Notes: a model not told the origin generated them from the sequence alone. Counted from the stretch's first letter, positions 42,422 through 51,557 are shown. The stretch is 53,838 nucleotides of DNA from an uncultured bacterium (GCA_903842025.1 CAIMKX010000042.1:1-53838), one strand, 5' to 3'. A program made the numbers and translations.

Positions 42422-42463
42422 TCTACTAAATGGGGTACACTTCATTGCGGAGACGGTGGGATT
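42422..42463. repeat. Direct repeat, proximal att-like copy at tRNA-Ser
   Basis: Partner of 41403-41446; spans the 3' flank, acceptor and T stem of tRNA-Ser. The roughly 1.0 kb between the copies looks like a decayed integrated element. Confidence 0.8.
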
Positions 42464-42534
42464 CGAACCCACGAGGGAGTTGCCCCCCTAACACCTTAGC
42501 ACGGTGCCGCTTTCGACCGCTCAGCCACGTCTCC
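42448..42534 (-). tRNA. tRNA-Ser(GCT)
   Basis: 87 nt with a long variable arm. Acceptor GGAGACG/CGTCTCC, discriminator G73, anticodon stem CACC/GGTG with loop GTGCTAA (anticodon GCT), T arm GTGGG/CCCAC. No CCA encoded. Confidence 0.94.
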
Positions 42535-42629
42535 ATGGGTCCGCCGTATCCCGATGCACATCGGGAGAAGGCGACCAAAAGTCGATTTGAACATTCTGGC
42601 ACAAAAACAATTTATTATCAAAATTTCCC

Positions 42630-42815
42630 TTACTTTCTTGGGATGCCCAAATCCTTACAGATTTTCTTTGCAAGAAATTCATCTATCTCAGTATGTCTCG
42701 GAACTGACGATGTCCTTCTTGAAATAGAATTCATATATATCGAATGGCGCGCACCTTCACGTACAAGAAAACACTTGAACCGCTCAATATGGCGGATAAG
42801 ATCGGTAAGCTTCAT
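42630..42815 (-). CDS. hicA: HicA-like toxin
   Basis: 61 residues, double-stranded-RNA-binding-like fold. The active-site His is in FLVREGARHSIYMN; C-terminal PRHTEIDEFLAKKICKDLGIPR matches HicA/YcfA. It starts 4 nt after hicB ends, giving the hicB-hicA order. Predicted translation-dependent mRNA interferase. Confidence 0.88.
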   Translation of the reverse strand: MKLTDLIRHIERFKCFLVREGARHSIYMNSISRRTSSVPRHTEIDEFLAKKICKDLGIPRK

Positions 42816-42819
42816 AAGC

Positions 42820-43056
42820 TTAAGCTGGCAGAGTTATATTGATTAATTCACGGCGCGCGGAACTATTCTTCTTGAGTTGAGAACGCGAAGAAGCTCGGTT
42901 TGTTTCAAGAATAAGCAAGAGGGCTTCCTCCAGATTTTCACGAGCTTCCTTGATTGTCTTTCCTTGTGTATTTACCCCCGGAATTTCCTCAATCCAAGCT
43001 ATAAACCATTTTTTGGTTTTTTTATATATGGCTGTAAATTGATTTTTAGTGGTCAT
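42820..43056 (-). CDS. hicB: HicB-like antitoxin
   Basis: 78 residues from the ATG at 43056 (6 nt after TATAAT); a longer frame overlapping recG is rejected. Partial RNase H-like fold: FTAIYKKTKKWFIAWIEEIPGVNTQGKTIKEARENLEEALLLILE is the HicB signature. No clear C-terminal DNA-binding domain, so it is a short HicB. Divergent from recG. Confidence 0.9.
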   Translation of the reverse strand: MTTKNQFTAIYKKTKKWFIAWIEEIPGVNTQGKTIKEARENLEEALLLILETNRASSRSQLKKNSSARRELINITLPA

Positions 43057-43062
43057 GAACCG

Positions 43063-43068
43063 ATTATA
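43063..43068 (-). promoter_or_regulatory. -10 element of hicBA
   Basis: TATAAT, 6 nt (CGGTTC), ATG. Confidence 0.7.
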
Positions 43069-43104
43069 ACACAAAAAATACCTGGCATTCTTTCCCCCTC
43101 TCGT

Positions 43105-43110
43105 TATAAT
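43105..43110 (+). promoter_or_regulatory. -10 element of recG
   Basis: TATAAT, 6 nt (TACCCC), ATG at 43117. Confidence 0.75.
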
Positions 43111-43116
43111 TACCCC

Positions 43117-45465
43117 ATGTCCATAACCCTTGCCACTCGCATATCCGAATACTTCCGCATCACCCCTGTCCAGAAGGCCGCTTTGAAGAGGCTTTCGATC
43201 AATACGATCGAGGATTTGCTTTACCATTTCCCCGTCCGCTACGGCGACACCGCCAAGACAAAGAATATCGATTCATTGGAGGCCGGCGAGACCGCCGTCA
43301 TCTTCGGCAAGATTAGCGGACTCAAGGCCGGCAAGGGTTGGAAGAGCAAAGTCACCATGGCTGACGGCTGCGTCGAAGATGAAAGCGGCAAGATTCACTG
43401 CGTCTGGTTCAATCAACCCTATTTGGCCAAGATGATTCCCGAAGGCTCGATGGTTCGGATTGAGGGCAAAGTCAGTCAGAGAAGAGAAGAAAACGGCCCT
43501 TTGTATTTTTCCAATCCCAAAGTTGAAGTGGTAAATCAGTTGCCGGTCGGCGTGGGCGATTCCCTCTTTGGTGACGGCAATGAAGCCCATACTCTCTATC
43601 CGGTTTATCCGGAATCGCGAGGAATAAGTTCCAGCTGGATCTATCACGCCCTGCAAAAAGTTTTCAAGAGCGGCTTGCTCGATACCATTCAAGAGATCAT
43701 CCCCGAAGACATTCTGGCCAAATACCATTTGCCAGGAGTCAAGACTTCCCTCATTTGGATCCATACGCCTTTGAATCATGATGACGCCCTCTCAGCCCGC
43801 AAACGTTTCTCTTTTGAGGAAATATTTCTGGTCCAGCTTGGCAAGAAGCAAGCTAGGAAGAAATACGAGGCTCATCCATCATTTCTGGTTGAGACTGATT
43901 TGGATAATGTGCAAGAATTCGTTCGGCGCTTCCCCTTCCAGGCCACACACTCCCAAACAACGGCTATCGAAACCATTGTCGCCGATATGAAGAAAGGCCA
44001 AGTCATGTCTCGCCTCCTCGAAGGCGACGTCGGCTCCGGCAAGACCGCCGTGGCGGCCGCGGCCGCTTATGCCGTCATGGTTTCTAGACCAAAGCCGGTC
44101 GGATTGGCCGGTTTCAATTCGGGCGGCGCCGTTACAAATTCAAGTGATGAAAAAAGTCTTTCCAATTCATTACGTTCCGGCAATCTCCAGATCGCCTACA
44201 TGTGCCCCACGGAAATCCTAGCCATCCAACATTTCGAATCTTTCATCAAATATTTCTCCTATATGCCCATTCAAATAGGGCTGATCACCGGCTCCGGTTG
44301 CCGCAAATTCCCTTCAAAGGTCAATCCAAAGGGTTGGACCGACATTTCCCGCACCCAACTTCTCCAATGGGTCGAAAACGGCGAGGTCGCCGTCCTAGTC
44401 GGCACCCACGCCCTCATCCAAAAGTCCGTTCAATTCAAGAATCTGGCGCTGGCCATCATAGATGAACAACATCGGTTTGGTACAGCGCAGAGAGCGAAAT
44501 TGGTCAAAAAATACCAAAATCCCCCACCCTTCGGGCACCCCCTTTTTCAAAGGGGGACCGCCGAGCGGGATTCCCCCTTTGAAAAAGGGGGTGCCGAGCG
44601 AAGCGAGGCGGGGGATTTTCTGACTTCCCCTCATCTTCTTTCCATGACCGCCACTCCCATTCCAAGAACTCTGGCTTTGACAATGTACGGCGATCTCGAT
44701 CTGACCTTACTGTCCGAATCTCCCGCCGGCCGCAAACCCATAATCACCGAACTGGTCCTTCCCGGCAAACGCGACGAGGTTTATGAAAAAATCAGGCAAG
44801 AATTAAAAGCCGGCCGTCAGATGTATGTCATTTGTCCCAGGATCAACGAGCCGGATCCCGACAAACAGGACGCCCTCATCGCCAAGTCAGTCAAGGAAGA
44901 GGTCAAACGGTTGAAAAGACTTGTTTTTCCGGAATACGAAATCAGCGTCCTCCACGGCAAGATGAAACCGCGTGAAAAAGATCTGGCCATGAATGACTTC
45001 CGTTCCGGCAAAACCAATATTCTCTGTGCCACATCGGTTATCGAAGTCGGGGTTAATGTCGAAAATGCCACGATCATCATCATCGAAGGCGCCGAGCGCT
45101 TCGGACTGGCTCAACTCCACCAATTGCGCGGCCGAGTCATGAGAAGCACTATTCAAGCCTATTGCTACGCTTTCACTGAAACCAATTCGGCCAAATCTCT
45201 GGAAAGACTCAAAGCTCTCCAGTCTTCGAAGAACGGCTTCGACCTAGCCGAGTTGGACCTATCGCTTCGCGGCGCTGGTGAACTTTCCGGCGGCCAACAA
45301 TGGGGCGTCTCCGACATCGCCATGGAAGCCTTGCGCAATTTGAAAATGGTTGAGGCGGCCAGAGAAGAAGCCGCCAAACTTATAGAAGAAGATGTTGAAC
45401 TGAATAAGTATCCGCTATTGAAGAAAAGTCTGGATGTTCATTTACTTAAGGCGCATTTTGAATAA
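43117..45465 (+). CDS. recG: ATP-dependent DNA helicase RecG
   Basis: Regresses stalled forks and processes recombination intermediates. 782 residues, about 90 over the usual length. Wedge OB domain (about 50-180), Walker A LLEGDVGSGKTAVAAAAA, motif II IIDEQHRFG, MTATPIPRTLALTMYGDLD (motif III), helicase C domain with LHGKMKPREKD and ATSVIEVGVNV, then AERFGLAQLHQLRGRVMRS. Two extra segments lie after Walker A (about 330-355) and between DEQHRFG and MTATPIPRT; the latter (about 468-502) is encoded by a CCCCC-palindrome element in frame. The start is 6 nt after TATAAT. Confidence 0.96.
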   Translation: MSITLATRISEYFRITPVQKAALKRLSINTIEDLLYHFPVRYGDTAKTKNIDSLEAGETAVIFGKISGLKAGKGWKSKVTMADGCVEDESGKIHCVWFNQPYLAKMIPEGSMVRIEGKVSQRREENGPLYFSNPKVEVVNQLPVGVGDSLFGDGNEAHTLYPVYPESRGISSSWIYHALQKVFKSGLLDTIQEIIPEDILAKYHLPGVKTSLIWIHTPLNHDDALSARKRFSFEEIFLVQLGKKQARKKYEAHPSFLVETDLDNVQEFVRRFPFQATHSQTTAIETIVADMKKGQVMSRLLEGDVGSGKTAVAAAAAYAVMVSRPKPVGLAGFNSGGAVTNSSDEKSLSNSLRSGNLQIAYMCPTEILAIQHFESFIKYFSYMPIQIGLITGSGCRKFPSKVNPKGWTDISRTQLLQWVENGEVAVLVGTHALIQKSVQFKNLALAIIDEQHRFGTAQRAKLVKKYQNPPPFGHPLFQRGTAERDSPFEKGGAERSEAGDFLTSPHLLSMTATPIPRTLALTMYGDLDLTLLSESPAGRKPIITELVLPGKRDEVYEKIRQELKAGRQMYVICPRINEPDPDKQDALIAKSVKEEVKRLKRLVFPEYEISVLHGKMKPREKDLAMNDFRSGKTNILCATSVIEVGVNVENATIIIIEGAERFGLAQLHQLRGRVMRSTIQAYCYAFTETNSAKSLERLKALQSSKNGFDLAELDLSLRGAGELSGGQQWGVSDIAMEALRNLKMVEAAREEAAKLIEEDVELNKYPLLKKSLDVHLLKAHFE
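44517..44619. repeat. CCCCC-palindrome element, short form inside recG
   Basis: 103 bp: AAAATCCCCCAC ... CACCCCCTTTTTCAAAGGGGG, then CCCCCTTTGAAAAAGGGGGTG ... GCGGGGGATTTT. Both inner palindromes are intact but the core is missing. Read in frame as NPPPFGHPLFQRGTAERDSP and onward. Confidence 0.92.
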
Positions 45466-45497
45466 CTCCCTCTTTATTACCAACTAACTAAGAACGT

Positions 45498-45590
45498 ATG
45501 ACTACATTCACCTTGATCTGTGTCTTGCTCGTGAGCTACATAGCCGGTTTCACCACTGCCATGAATATGTACGATAAGGGGACGAATTAA
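45498..45590 (+). CDS. Possible small membrane protein (30 aa)
   Basis: The ATG at 45498 encodes MTTFTLICVLLVSYIAGFTT followed by AMNMYDKGTN and TAA. One hydrophobic helix (about 4-22) and a short polar tail. It starts 33 nt after recG. Neither SD nor ideal -10 spacing is seen, so translation is uncertain; the composition is plausible for a small membrane peptide. Confidence 0.4.
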   Translation: MTTFTLICVLLVSYIAGFTTAMNMYDKGTN

Positions 45591-45620
45591 AAAACGCGCT
45601 AGCTTTTGGCTTCGCGCGTT
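45588..45620 (-). terminator. Intrinsic terminator of the 45651-46244 gene
   Basis: On the minus strand, AACGCGC ... GCGCGTT is followed by six T, about 30 nt after the stop. Confidence 0.8.
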
Positions 45621-45650
45621 GGACTTTGGTCATAATTGAATCGATGTGTT

Positions 45651-46244
45651 TCAATCAATGACCTCATATATTTCATGTGCCCACTTCTCGCCAGCCTCCC
45701 AATCCTGGTAGGCTTCAGCGTCTTTGCGCTTAAGCCACAGCTCGCGCGCCCTCTGTTCCAACTCTTCCCTTTTGATCAGGCGACCGAGTTCCTGATAAAG
45801 CTGTCTGCCGGCGTCGTTCCAATTGCTGACGCTCCGCTGATGTTCGAGTGCTGTCCAATTATGGTAGGCGGCATGCCTAACTTGGAAAGTAAACTGTTCC
45901 CTAGTCAAGGCGCTTCGCGCCCGATAAATACGATAGTAACTGATCAGGTCATCCTCTTCGACCAGTTTGCATAGAATGTTGATATGCTTCTGATGATTAC
46001 GACATACTCCGATGAAAATACTGATGCGAGAATCTTCTTGATAACCAAAGTGAAAACCTTTACCGAACATTTTGGCAACCCTGTCGGCCGCTTCGTTCTC
46101 AATAAAGGCTTTGATTCCGTAGGATGACACGCTCTCGTTACAGACAAAACAACCCAGTGTTTTGTTGCCATCAAATCCATGCGAAATGTCGAAGTATTCG
46201 TGACCTGCAGGTCTTTCTGGTTTTACCGACACCAACTGAATCAT
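45651..46244 (-). CDS. Hypothetical protein (Cys-rich N-terminus, charged C-terminal helix)
   Basis: 197 residues from the ATG at 46244, preceded by a G-rich SD-like GTGGGGGA about 6 nt upstream. Not recognised. It has LGCFVCNES and later GVCRNHQKHINILC, which could bind zinc (two Cys, then Cys/His), and a highly charged C-terminal helical segment (IKREELEQRARELWLKRKD, EAGEKWAHEIYE) vaguely like DUF2934. No membrane helix. It stands alone with its own terminator. Confidence 0.65.
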   Translation of the reverse strand: MIQLVSVKPERPAGHEYFDISHGFDGNKTLGCFVCNESVSSYGIKAFIENEAADRVAKMFGKGFHFGYQEDSRISIFIGVCRNHQKHINILCKLVEEDDLISYYRIYRARSALTREQFTFQVRHAAYHNWTALEHQRSVSNWNDAGRQLYQELGRLIKREELEQRARELWLKRKDAEAYQDWEAGEKWAHEIYEVID

Positions 46245-46404
46245 AATATCCCCCACTTCTTGGTTGTGTTTGAAGCATTGATCGCTTCCCACCTTGTTAA
46301 GTTTCCAACATTCTCTTTTGAATCCTAGAAGAAAACAAAAAATATGTCAATGCAACGTCTTTTGCCGAAGTTATAAATTCCGTTGTTTGAAAACGGCCTG
46401 CACT

Positions 46405-46435
46405 TCGAAGTCCCGATGAACATCGGGACGAAGTA
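46405..46435. repeat. TCCCGATG-AA-CATCGGGA hairpin
   Basis: CTTCG-AAG-TCCCGATG arms around AA, next to the tRNA-Ile 3' end. A near copy (TCCCGATGCACATCGGGA) lies at 42549-42566 next to tRNA-Ser. Confidence 0.6.
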
Positions 46436-46438
46436 GTG

Positions 46439-46512
46439 TCCGCCCTCCTGGACTCGAACCAGGGACCCTCGAGGTATAAGCTCGATGCTCTAACCAACTG
46501 AGCTAAGGGCGG
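46439..46512 (-). tRNA. tRNA-Ile(TAT)
   Basis: 74 nt. Acceptor CCGCCCT/AGGGCGG, discriminator A73, D stem GCTC/GAGC, anticodon stem TCGAG/CTCGA perfectly paired with loop CTTATAC (anticodon TAT, reads AUA), T arm CCTGG/CCAGG. Most bacteria read AUA with a lysidine-modified CAU tRNA instead. No CCA encoded. Confidence 0.9.
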
Positions 46513-46541
46513 GTCCTATTATATTAGAGGAAAGATAAACA

Positions 46542-48482
46542 TTACACAATCATCGACGGTATCGCCTTGCTTGGCACCAATTCATCCTTCTTTTTGACAT
46601 AAATACCCTGAGCCGTGAGAATCTTCTCATAATCTTCCCTTTCGATGGTCTCAACTTCTATAAGTTTCTTGGCGATCGCCTCAAAGGCTTTTTTGTTGCC
46701 GGTCAAAGTCTTTTCCGCGACCGTCCGGGCTTCGCTCATGATCCTCGAGACTTCCGCGTCTATTTCCGCAGAAACTTTCTCGGAATATTCATGGTCAGAG
46801 ACGCCCATACCATAAAGAACCCTGCCTTGTAGACTCTCAAGAGCAACAGGTCCGATCTTTTCCGACATTCCGTAACGGGTGACCATGTCACGGGCCAAAG
46901 CGGTAGCGACACTCAAATCATTTGAGGCTCCAGTTGTCAGATCTCCGAACATCATCACTTCAGACACATAACCGCCCAGAGAAACAGCGATGTCATCGAG
47001 GAATTCCTTGCGCGACTGCAAGCGACGCTCTTCAAACGGGAGTTTGAGCGTGTAACCGGCAGCTCGGCCGCGAGAGATTATTGAAATCTTGTGGACTGGG
47101 TCAGCGTGAGGCAAGACTGAAGAGATAAGAGCATGACCGGCTTCATGATAGGCCGTAATCTCTTTTTCCTTGATGGACAGAATATGGCTGCGACGCTCAG
47201 GACCGAGCATGACTTTCTCAATGGAACGGATCAGGTCAAACTGACCGATCTTGGCCCGGTCTTCCCTGGCCGCCAGGATGGCCGCTTCATTCATGAGAGA
47301 AGCCAAGTCAGCTCCTGAAAAGCCAGGGGTTCTTTCGGCGACAATTCTCAAATTTACATCTTCAGCCAATTGCTTTTTGGCACAATGAATTTTGAGGATC
47401 TCCTCGCGGTCATTCCTGTCAGGCAAGTCAATGACGACGCGGCGGTCAAAACGACCTGGCCTAAGAAGAGCCGGATCCAAAACGTCAGGCCTGTTCGTCG
47501 CGGCCATGACAATAACCTTTTCATTGGGCTCAAAACCGTCCATTTCAACGAGGATTTGATTTAATGTCTGCTCACGCTCATCGTTACCTCCGCCGACACC
47601 GGAACCGCGCGCTCTCCCTACCGCATCGATCTCGTCAACGAAAACTATGGAAGGTGCCGCGTCCTTGGCCATCTTGAAGAGATCACGAACTCGCGAAGCG
47701 CCGACGCCGACGAACATTTCCACGAATTCTGAACCGGAAATTGAGAAGAAAGCCACGTTGGCTTCACCGGCCACCGCCCGAGCCAATAGAGTCTTGCCGG
47801 TCCCTGGCGCTCCCATGAGAATAACGCCTTTGGGAATTTCCGCCCCGATCTCGATGAATTTTTTGGGGTTCTTGAGAAAGTCGACAATCTCCAGAAGTTC
47901 CTGCTTGGCTTCCTTGGCACCTGCCACATCCTTGAAAGTCACTCTCTGTTTCGTATCGTCCGGCAAAGTGATCCGGGCTTTGGACTGGCCGAAGGTCATG
48001 GCCTGCATGCCGGCGCCGCGCATTTGGCGGGAGATGAACCAGACGAAGAATATCAGGAATATTACCGGGATCAGGAACGGCGCCAACTGGCTCGCCCAGA
48101 ACATGAAGCCGCTCGGCTCGCCTATCGTGATCGTCGTCGAGGCCATTTTCAAGGGCGCTACCCCCAAACGAGACAATGAATCTGTCAAAGAGGCATCTGC
48201 TTCCTTCTGAGCCGTCTTGACTGACTTGTCGGCATAGGTCGCCGTAACTTGGTCGCCGTTCAGCGTAATCGAAACGATAAGGTTCTTTTGGACTCCCGTG
48301 GCGATCTCTGAAAGAGAGACCGGCGTGGCCGAAATCGTCTTGGTTGAAAATTGCGCATAAACGGCCGCGATAAAGACGAAGGTCAAAACCACTATGGCGA
48401 TAAAATTCAGGAAACTGAACTTTTGCGGAAACAGGCCGTTTCCGGCCTCTTTTTTGGGCTTTTGGGCGTTATTGTCAGCCAT
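46542..48482 (-). CDS. ftsH: ATP-dependent zinc metalloprotease FtsH
   Basis: Membrane-anchored AAA+ protease for quality control. 646 residues. Two helices (about 25-45 and 130-152) flank an extracytoplasmic domain; AAA domain with Walker [14 protein letters not shown], pore motif, Walker [13 protein letters not shown] and [22 protein letters not shown]; protease motif HEAGH, with the third zinc ligand in the [10 protein letters not shown] region. The start is 6 nt after TATAAT. The upstream gene is on the same strand 39 bp away but has its own promoter. Confidence 0.97.
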   Translation of the reverse strand: MADNNAQKPKKEAGNGLFPQKFSFLNFIAIVVLTFVFIAAVYAQFSTKTISATPVSLSEIATGVQKNLIVSITLNGDQVTATYADKSVKTAQKEADASLTDSLSRLGVAPLKMASTTITIGEPSGFMFWASQLAPFLIPVIFLIFFVWFISRQMRGAGMQAMTFGQSKARITLPDDTKQRVTFKDVAGAKEAKQELLEIVDFLKNPKKFIEIGAEIPKGVILMGAPGTGKTLLARAVAGEANVAFFSISGSEFVEMFVGVGASRVRDLFKMAKDAAPSIVFVDEIDAVGRARGSGVGGGNDEREQTLNQILVEMDGFEPNEKVIVMAATNRPDVLDPALLRPGRFDRRVVIDLPDRNDREEILKIHCAKKQLAEDVNLRIVAERTPGFSGADLASLMNEAAILAAREDRAKIGQFDLIRSIEKVMLGPERRSHILSIKEKEITAYHEAGHALISSVLPHADPVHKISIISRGRAAGYTLKLPFEERRLQSRKEFLDDIAVSLGGYVSEVMMFGDLTTGASNDLSVATALARDMVTRYGMSEKIGPVALESLQGRVLYGMGVSDHEYSEKVSAEIDAEVSRIMSEARTVAEKTLTGNKKAFEAIAKKLIEVETIEREDYEKILTAQGIYVKKKDELVPSKAIPSMIV

Positions 48483-48488
48483 GGTCTG

Positions 48489-48494
48489 ATTATA
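48489..48494 (-). promoter_or_regulatory. -10 element of ftsH
   Basis: TATAAT, 6 nt (CAGACC), ATG. Confidence 0.75.
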
Positions 48495-48521
48495 CAGAAA
48501 AAAGCCGTAAAGGAAAGAAAT

Positions 48522-49799
48522 TTATGAAATATTATTGAATCTTTTTAGCGGTAGCTCAACCAAGACTTTTGTCCCCTTCTCCAGATTTGACTCTATGTTT
48601 ATCGTGCCGCCGTGCAATTCGATGACTTTCTTCGAGACATACAAGCCGACCCCGCTTTCATCCGGATCCATCTGGATCGCGTTGGATCCCCGATGCAGGC
48701 GGTCAAAGATATGTGGCATGTCGCTCTTCACAATGCCGATTCCGTTGTCCGTGATCTTCAACAAGGCCTTCTCGCCGTAGGCAGTGAGCGAAACATTGAC
48801 CAAGCCATTTTTGGTGTATCGGCAGGCGTTGTCGATGATGTTGCAGAGGGCCGCGTATAACTTGTCCTCATCGGCCTCCATGACCAAGGCGGCCGGCATA
48901 TCTAGACGGATCCCGGTATTGTTCCTCTTCTTGATGAAATCCAATTCGTCGGCGATCCGACGGATCATCGCCGTGAGATCCGTCGGCTTGTATTTGAGCG
49001 AGACGGACTTGTCGTCAGCCCCCTCCGCGGTCTCCAGCATCCCGTCGACTATCTCGATCGAATCCTTGACCCGCTCCAGGCTTTGGCCGACGATCTCCTG
49101 ATCCGGTTTTGCCAGGCTCGATTCCTGGTTCAAGGTCTCCAAAGCCCAACGAACGCCGGCAAGCGGCGTCCGCAATCGATGCTGGGCGACGCTCAAGAAA
49201 TCGGATTTCAAATGGTCGATATGGACGATCTCCTCCAGACGCCTGTCCGTCTCCTCCTTTTCGATCTTTTGATGGAGCGTCTCGACGACGATCCGGTACA
49301 TCAGGAAGGCGATCGATCCGATCAGGGCCGTCTGGGCCAGATGCTTGGAGATCAGATTGGGGTCGATCGCCGACCAAGGCTGAAGGAAAATGATCGCGGC
49401 ATACAGGATGACGACGAATATCCCGATGTTCCTGGTCAGTTTCTGGTCCAGATAGACGATCGAGGCGATGAAGGGGAAGATCAGCAGGAAGGAAAATGAG
49501 CTGTTGACCCCGCCGGTCATCACGATGACCATGATGAAAAGGAGAACGAACAGATAGCGGTTGATGTTGAAATAGATGTTCCTGTCGGTGATCTCGTGCA
49601 GGATGAGAAGCAGGGCGACGACCAGACCATAGGTGAGCAGGATCACCGTCATCAGCTGTTGCGGATATCCCACGACGATCCATTGGAGATTGTCCGGAAA
49701 CAAGTAGGCGGATATGCCGACCACCACCGGAGTGATGAGACCCACCAGCTCGACGCTGTAATAATGGGTATGCAGATGGAACGTCTTTTTGGAATTCAT
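48522..49799 (-). CDS. Membrane sensor histidine kinase
   Basis: 425 residues. Six hydrophobic helices (about 18-180) form the sensor; a coiled coil follows; the HisKA domain has phospho-acceptor His in DFLSVAQHRLRTPLAGVRWALE; the HATPase domain has N box NIIDNACRYTKNG, G1 KITDNGIGI and G2 ESGVGLYVSKKVIE. No cognate regulator is adjacent; the single-domain regulator in the pilus cluster is a possible partner. The start lies 6 nt after TATAAT. Confidence 0.93.
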   Translation of the reverse strand: MNSKKTFHLHTHYYSVELVGLITPVVVGISAYLFPDNLQWIVVGYPQQLMTVILLTYGLVVALLLILHEITDRNIYFNINRYLFVLLFIMVIVMTGGVNSSFSFLLIFPFIASIVYLDQKLTRNIGIFVVILYAAIIFLQPWSAIDPNLISKHLAQTALIGSIAFLMYRIVVETLHQKIEKEETDRRLEEIVHIDHLKSDFLSVAQHRLRTPLAGVRWALETLNQESSLAKPDQEIVGQSLERVKDSIEIVDGMLETAEGADDKSVSLKYKPTDLTAMIRRIADELDFIKKRNNTGIRLDMPAALVMEADEDKLYAALCNIIDNACRYTKNGLVNVSLTAYGEKALLKITDNGIGIVKSDMPHIFDRLHRGSNAIQMDPDESGVGLYVSKKVIELHGGTINIESNLEKGTKVLVELPLKRFNNIS

Positions 49800-49805
49800 G
49801 GGCTA

Positions 49806-49811
49806 ATTATA
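49806..49811 (-). promoter_or_regulatory. -10 element of the histidine kinase gene
   Basis: TATAAT, 6 nt (TAGCCC), ATG. Confidence 0.7.
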
Positions 49812-49820
49812 GCCTATAAT

Positions 49821-50576
49821 TTACTTCTTCGAATCCCCTTTGATGGTCGCGATCGCTTCTTGTACCGTGGTCATGAACTGGGCCGGAAAGATTATCGTAG
49901 AATTTTTCTCCGTGGCGATCTCCGCCATCGTCTGCAAAGTGCGCAACTGCAAAGCCACCGGATGGGCAGAGATGAGATCCGCCGCTTCACCCAGTTTCTG
50001 CGCCGCCTGGAATTCGCCCTCGGCCGCCACGATCTTGGCCCGCCTCTCCCTCTCCGCCTCGGCTTCCTTGGCCATCGCTCTCTGCATATTGTCCGGTAAG
50101 GTAATATCTTTAATTTCAACAGCTGTTACCTGTGCACCCCAAGGCTCCGTGTGTGCGTCAATAACATCCTTAATCTGAATATTGATCTCCCCTGTCTGCG
50201 AAAGTAATTGATCCAATGAGAATTTTCCAACCACATTTCTAACGGTAGTCTGACTTATTTGATTCACGGCATCATAAACGTTCTCAATAGCCACTACTGA
50301 CTTCTTGGGATCGACGATATGATAATAAGCCACGGCGGCGATATCGATGGAGACATTGTCCTTGGTGATGATCTTCTGCGAAGGGATATTCATGGTAATA
50401 GTGCGCAAGGTCACCTTGGTCATTCTTTCCAAAATCGGTATGAGAATAATAAGCCCCGGCCCGCGCACGCCCGCGCATTTGCCCAGGAAGAAGATAACCC
50501 CACGGTCGTATTCTTTGACCACTTTGAGAGAAAGGGCCAAGAGAATGACGACGATGACGAATATGGTAAATAACAT
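49821..50576 (-). CDS. SPFH/band 7 (slipin/stomatin-like) membrane protein
   Basis: 251 residues. N-terminal membrane hairpin ([20 protein letters not shown]), then the SPFH domain ([48 protein letters not shown]) and a C-terminal coiled coil rich in Ala/Glu ([28 protein letters not shown]). Oligomeric membrane scaffold in other bacteria. No NfeD partner is adjacent. The -10 is unclear. Confidence 0.93.
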   Translation of the reverse strand: MLFTIFVIVVILLALSLKVVKEYDRGVIFFLGKCAGVRGPGLIILIPILERMTKVTLRTITMNIPSQKIITKDNVSIDIAAVAYYHIVDPKKSVVAIENVYDAVNQISQTTVRNVVGKFSLDQLLSQTGEINIQIKDVIDAHTEPWGAQVTAVEIKDITLPDNMQRAMAKEAEAERERRAKIVAAEGEFQAAQKLGEAADLISAHPVALQLRTLQTMAEIATEKNSTIIFPAQFMTTVQEAIATIKGDSKK

Positions 50577-50621
50577 AAGAGTAATGATTATTTGTAACTT
50601 ATTAAGTCTACCACAAACCGC

Positions 50622-50855
50622 TTAATACAATCCCCATTTCTTTTTGTCCAACCCAGACTGTTCAATAATTCCCTTGAGTGTGCGCGGTTTGATTGCAACA
50701 TTTCCATGCTTTGGCACACATGCTTGCCGTGCCTTTCCATCAATATAACCAACGTAGAAATAATGGCTTCCTTTGATGTGATTTAAGAAGAAACCATTTT
50801 CTCTCAGTACAGCAGTGACATCAGAGAATTTCCAGTTAAGAACACCTTTCGGCAT
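50622..50855 (-). CDS. hicA: HicA toxin (second locus)
   Basis: 77 residues. Catalytic His in FFLNHIKGSHYFYVGYIDGK; VPKHGNVAIKPRTLKGIIEQSGL is the HicA C-terminal signature. It starts 9 nt after the partner's stop. More canonical than the copy at 42630. Confidence 0.92.
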   Translation of the reverse strand: MPKGVLNWKFSDVTAVLRENGFFLNHIKGSHYFYVGYIDGKARQACVPKHGNVAIKPRTLKGIIEQSGLDKKKWGLY

Positions 50856-50864
50856 GATCTTGAA

Positions 50865-51167
50865 TTAGACCCTGGTAAAACCAAAAGATCTCACTTTGTA
50901 AGGACTTGGGATTGCTTTTCCAGTCACCAGAATTTTCCATAGATCTGAATATTCTTTAATAGGCTTCTGATTCAAAGGCGAAACACGCGTCCCCTTAAGC
51001 TTTTTTTGAGATTCGACATAGCCCTGAATTGCTTCATCCAAGTTGAATCTGACAACGTCCGCATCATCGGCTGATTCGACAATATTAAGCTCCAGTGCAA
51101 CACCATACCAGGTGTCACCATCTTTGAAGATAATACAGCGAATTGAGCCTTTTTTAGTCGTGTTCAT
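50865..51167 (-). CDS. hicB: HicB-like antitoxin (second locus)
   Basis: 100 residues. IRCIIFKDGDTWYGVALELNIVESADDADVVRFNLDEAIQGYVES corresponds to the HicB core (normally FxxxxPELPGCxxxGxTxxEA), rather divergent, with a C-terminal tail lacking a recognisable DNA-binding domain. TAGTTT lies 6 nt before the ATG, a weak -10. It is called mainly from its position upstream of hicA. Confidence 0.75.
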   Translation of the reverse strand: MNTTKKGSIRCIIFKDGDTWYGVALELNIVESADDADVVRFNLDEAIQGYVESQKKLKGTRVSPLNQKPIKEYSDLWKILVTGKAIPSPYKVRSFGFTRV

Positions 51168-51197
51168 AAGGATAAACTAGCATAAGAACAATTTTTG

Positions 51198-51557
51198 TGG
51201 AAGTGGCGGGAATCGAACCCGCGTGCAAAGGATATGTTTCGAACGATTCTACGGCGGTAGAAAACTTTAAAGTTTAATGAATAGGCCAGGAAAGCTTACA
51301 AAACGCCTACTCACGATCTCTAGGCTTCGGAAAGCAAGGTGAGAAGCCCTACTCCCTACATCCAGATTATTACGCCTGCGAATAGGTCAGGATCCCCTAC
51401 TCGAGACGGCTCTTAAACAAGAGCGAATGCGAAATCCTTTGCTCCAAAATATGGAGACACGGTGTTTTTTGCATTTAGAGTTTCCATCAGATTTACGAGT
51501 TAATGGTGCTCGCGCCGCACGAACGGACATGATCAATTGTCGATACCGATCACCCCC
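51198..51557 (-). ncRNA. ssrA: tmRNA
   Basis: Rescues stalled ribosomes together with SmpB. 360 nt, one-piece. The tRNA-like ends pair: 5' GGGGGTG with 3' CACTTCC, discriminator A, T arm GCGGG TTCGATT CCCGC, CCA not encoded. The tag frame (51413-51472, minus) from a resume codon GCA reads AKNTVSPYFGAKDFAFALV then TAA. The smpB gene lies upstream on the same strand. Confidence 0.92.
51413..51472 (-). other. tmRNA proteolysis tag frame
   Basis: 19 codons plus TAA, ending FAFALV rather than the common ALAA; the hydrophobic C-terminus still fits a protease degron. It lies before the pseudoknot region of the tmRNA. Confidence 0.75.
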
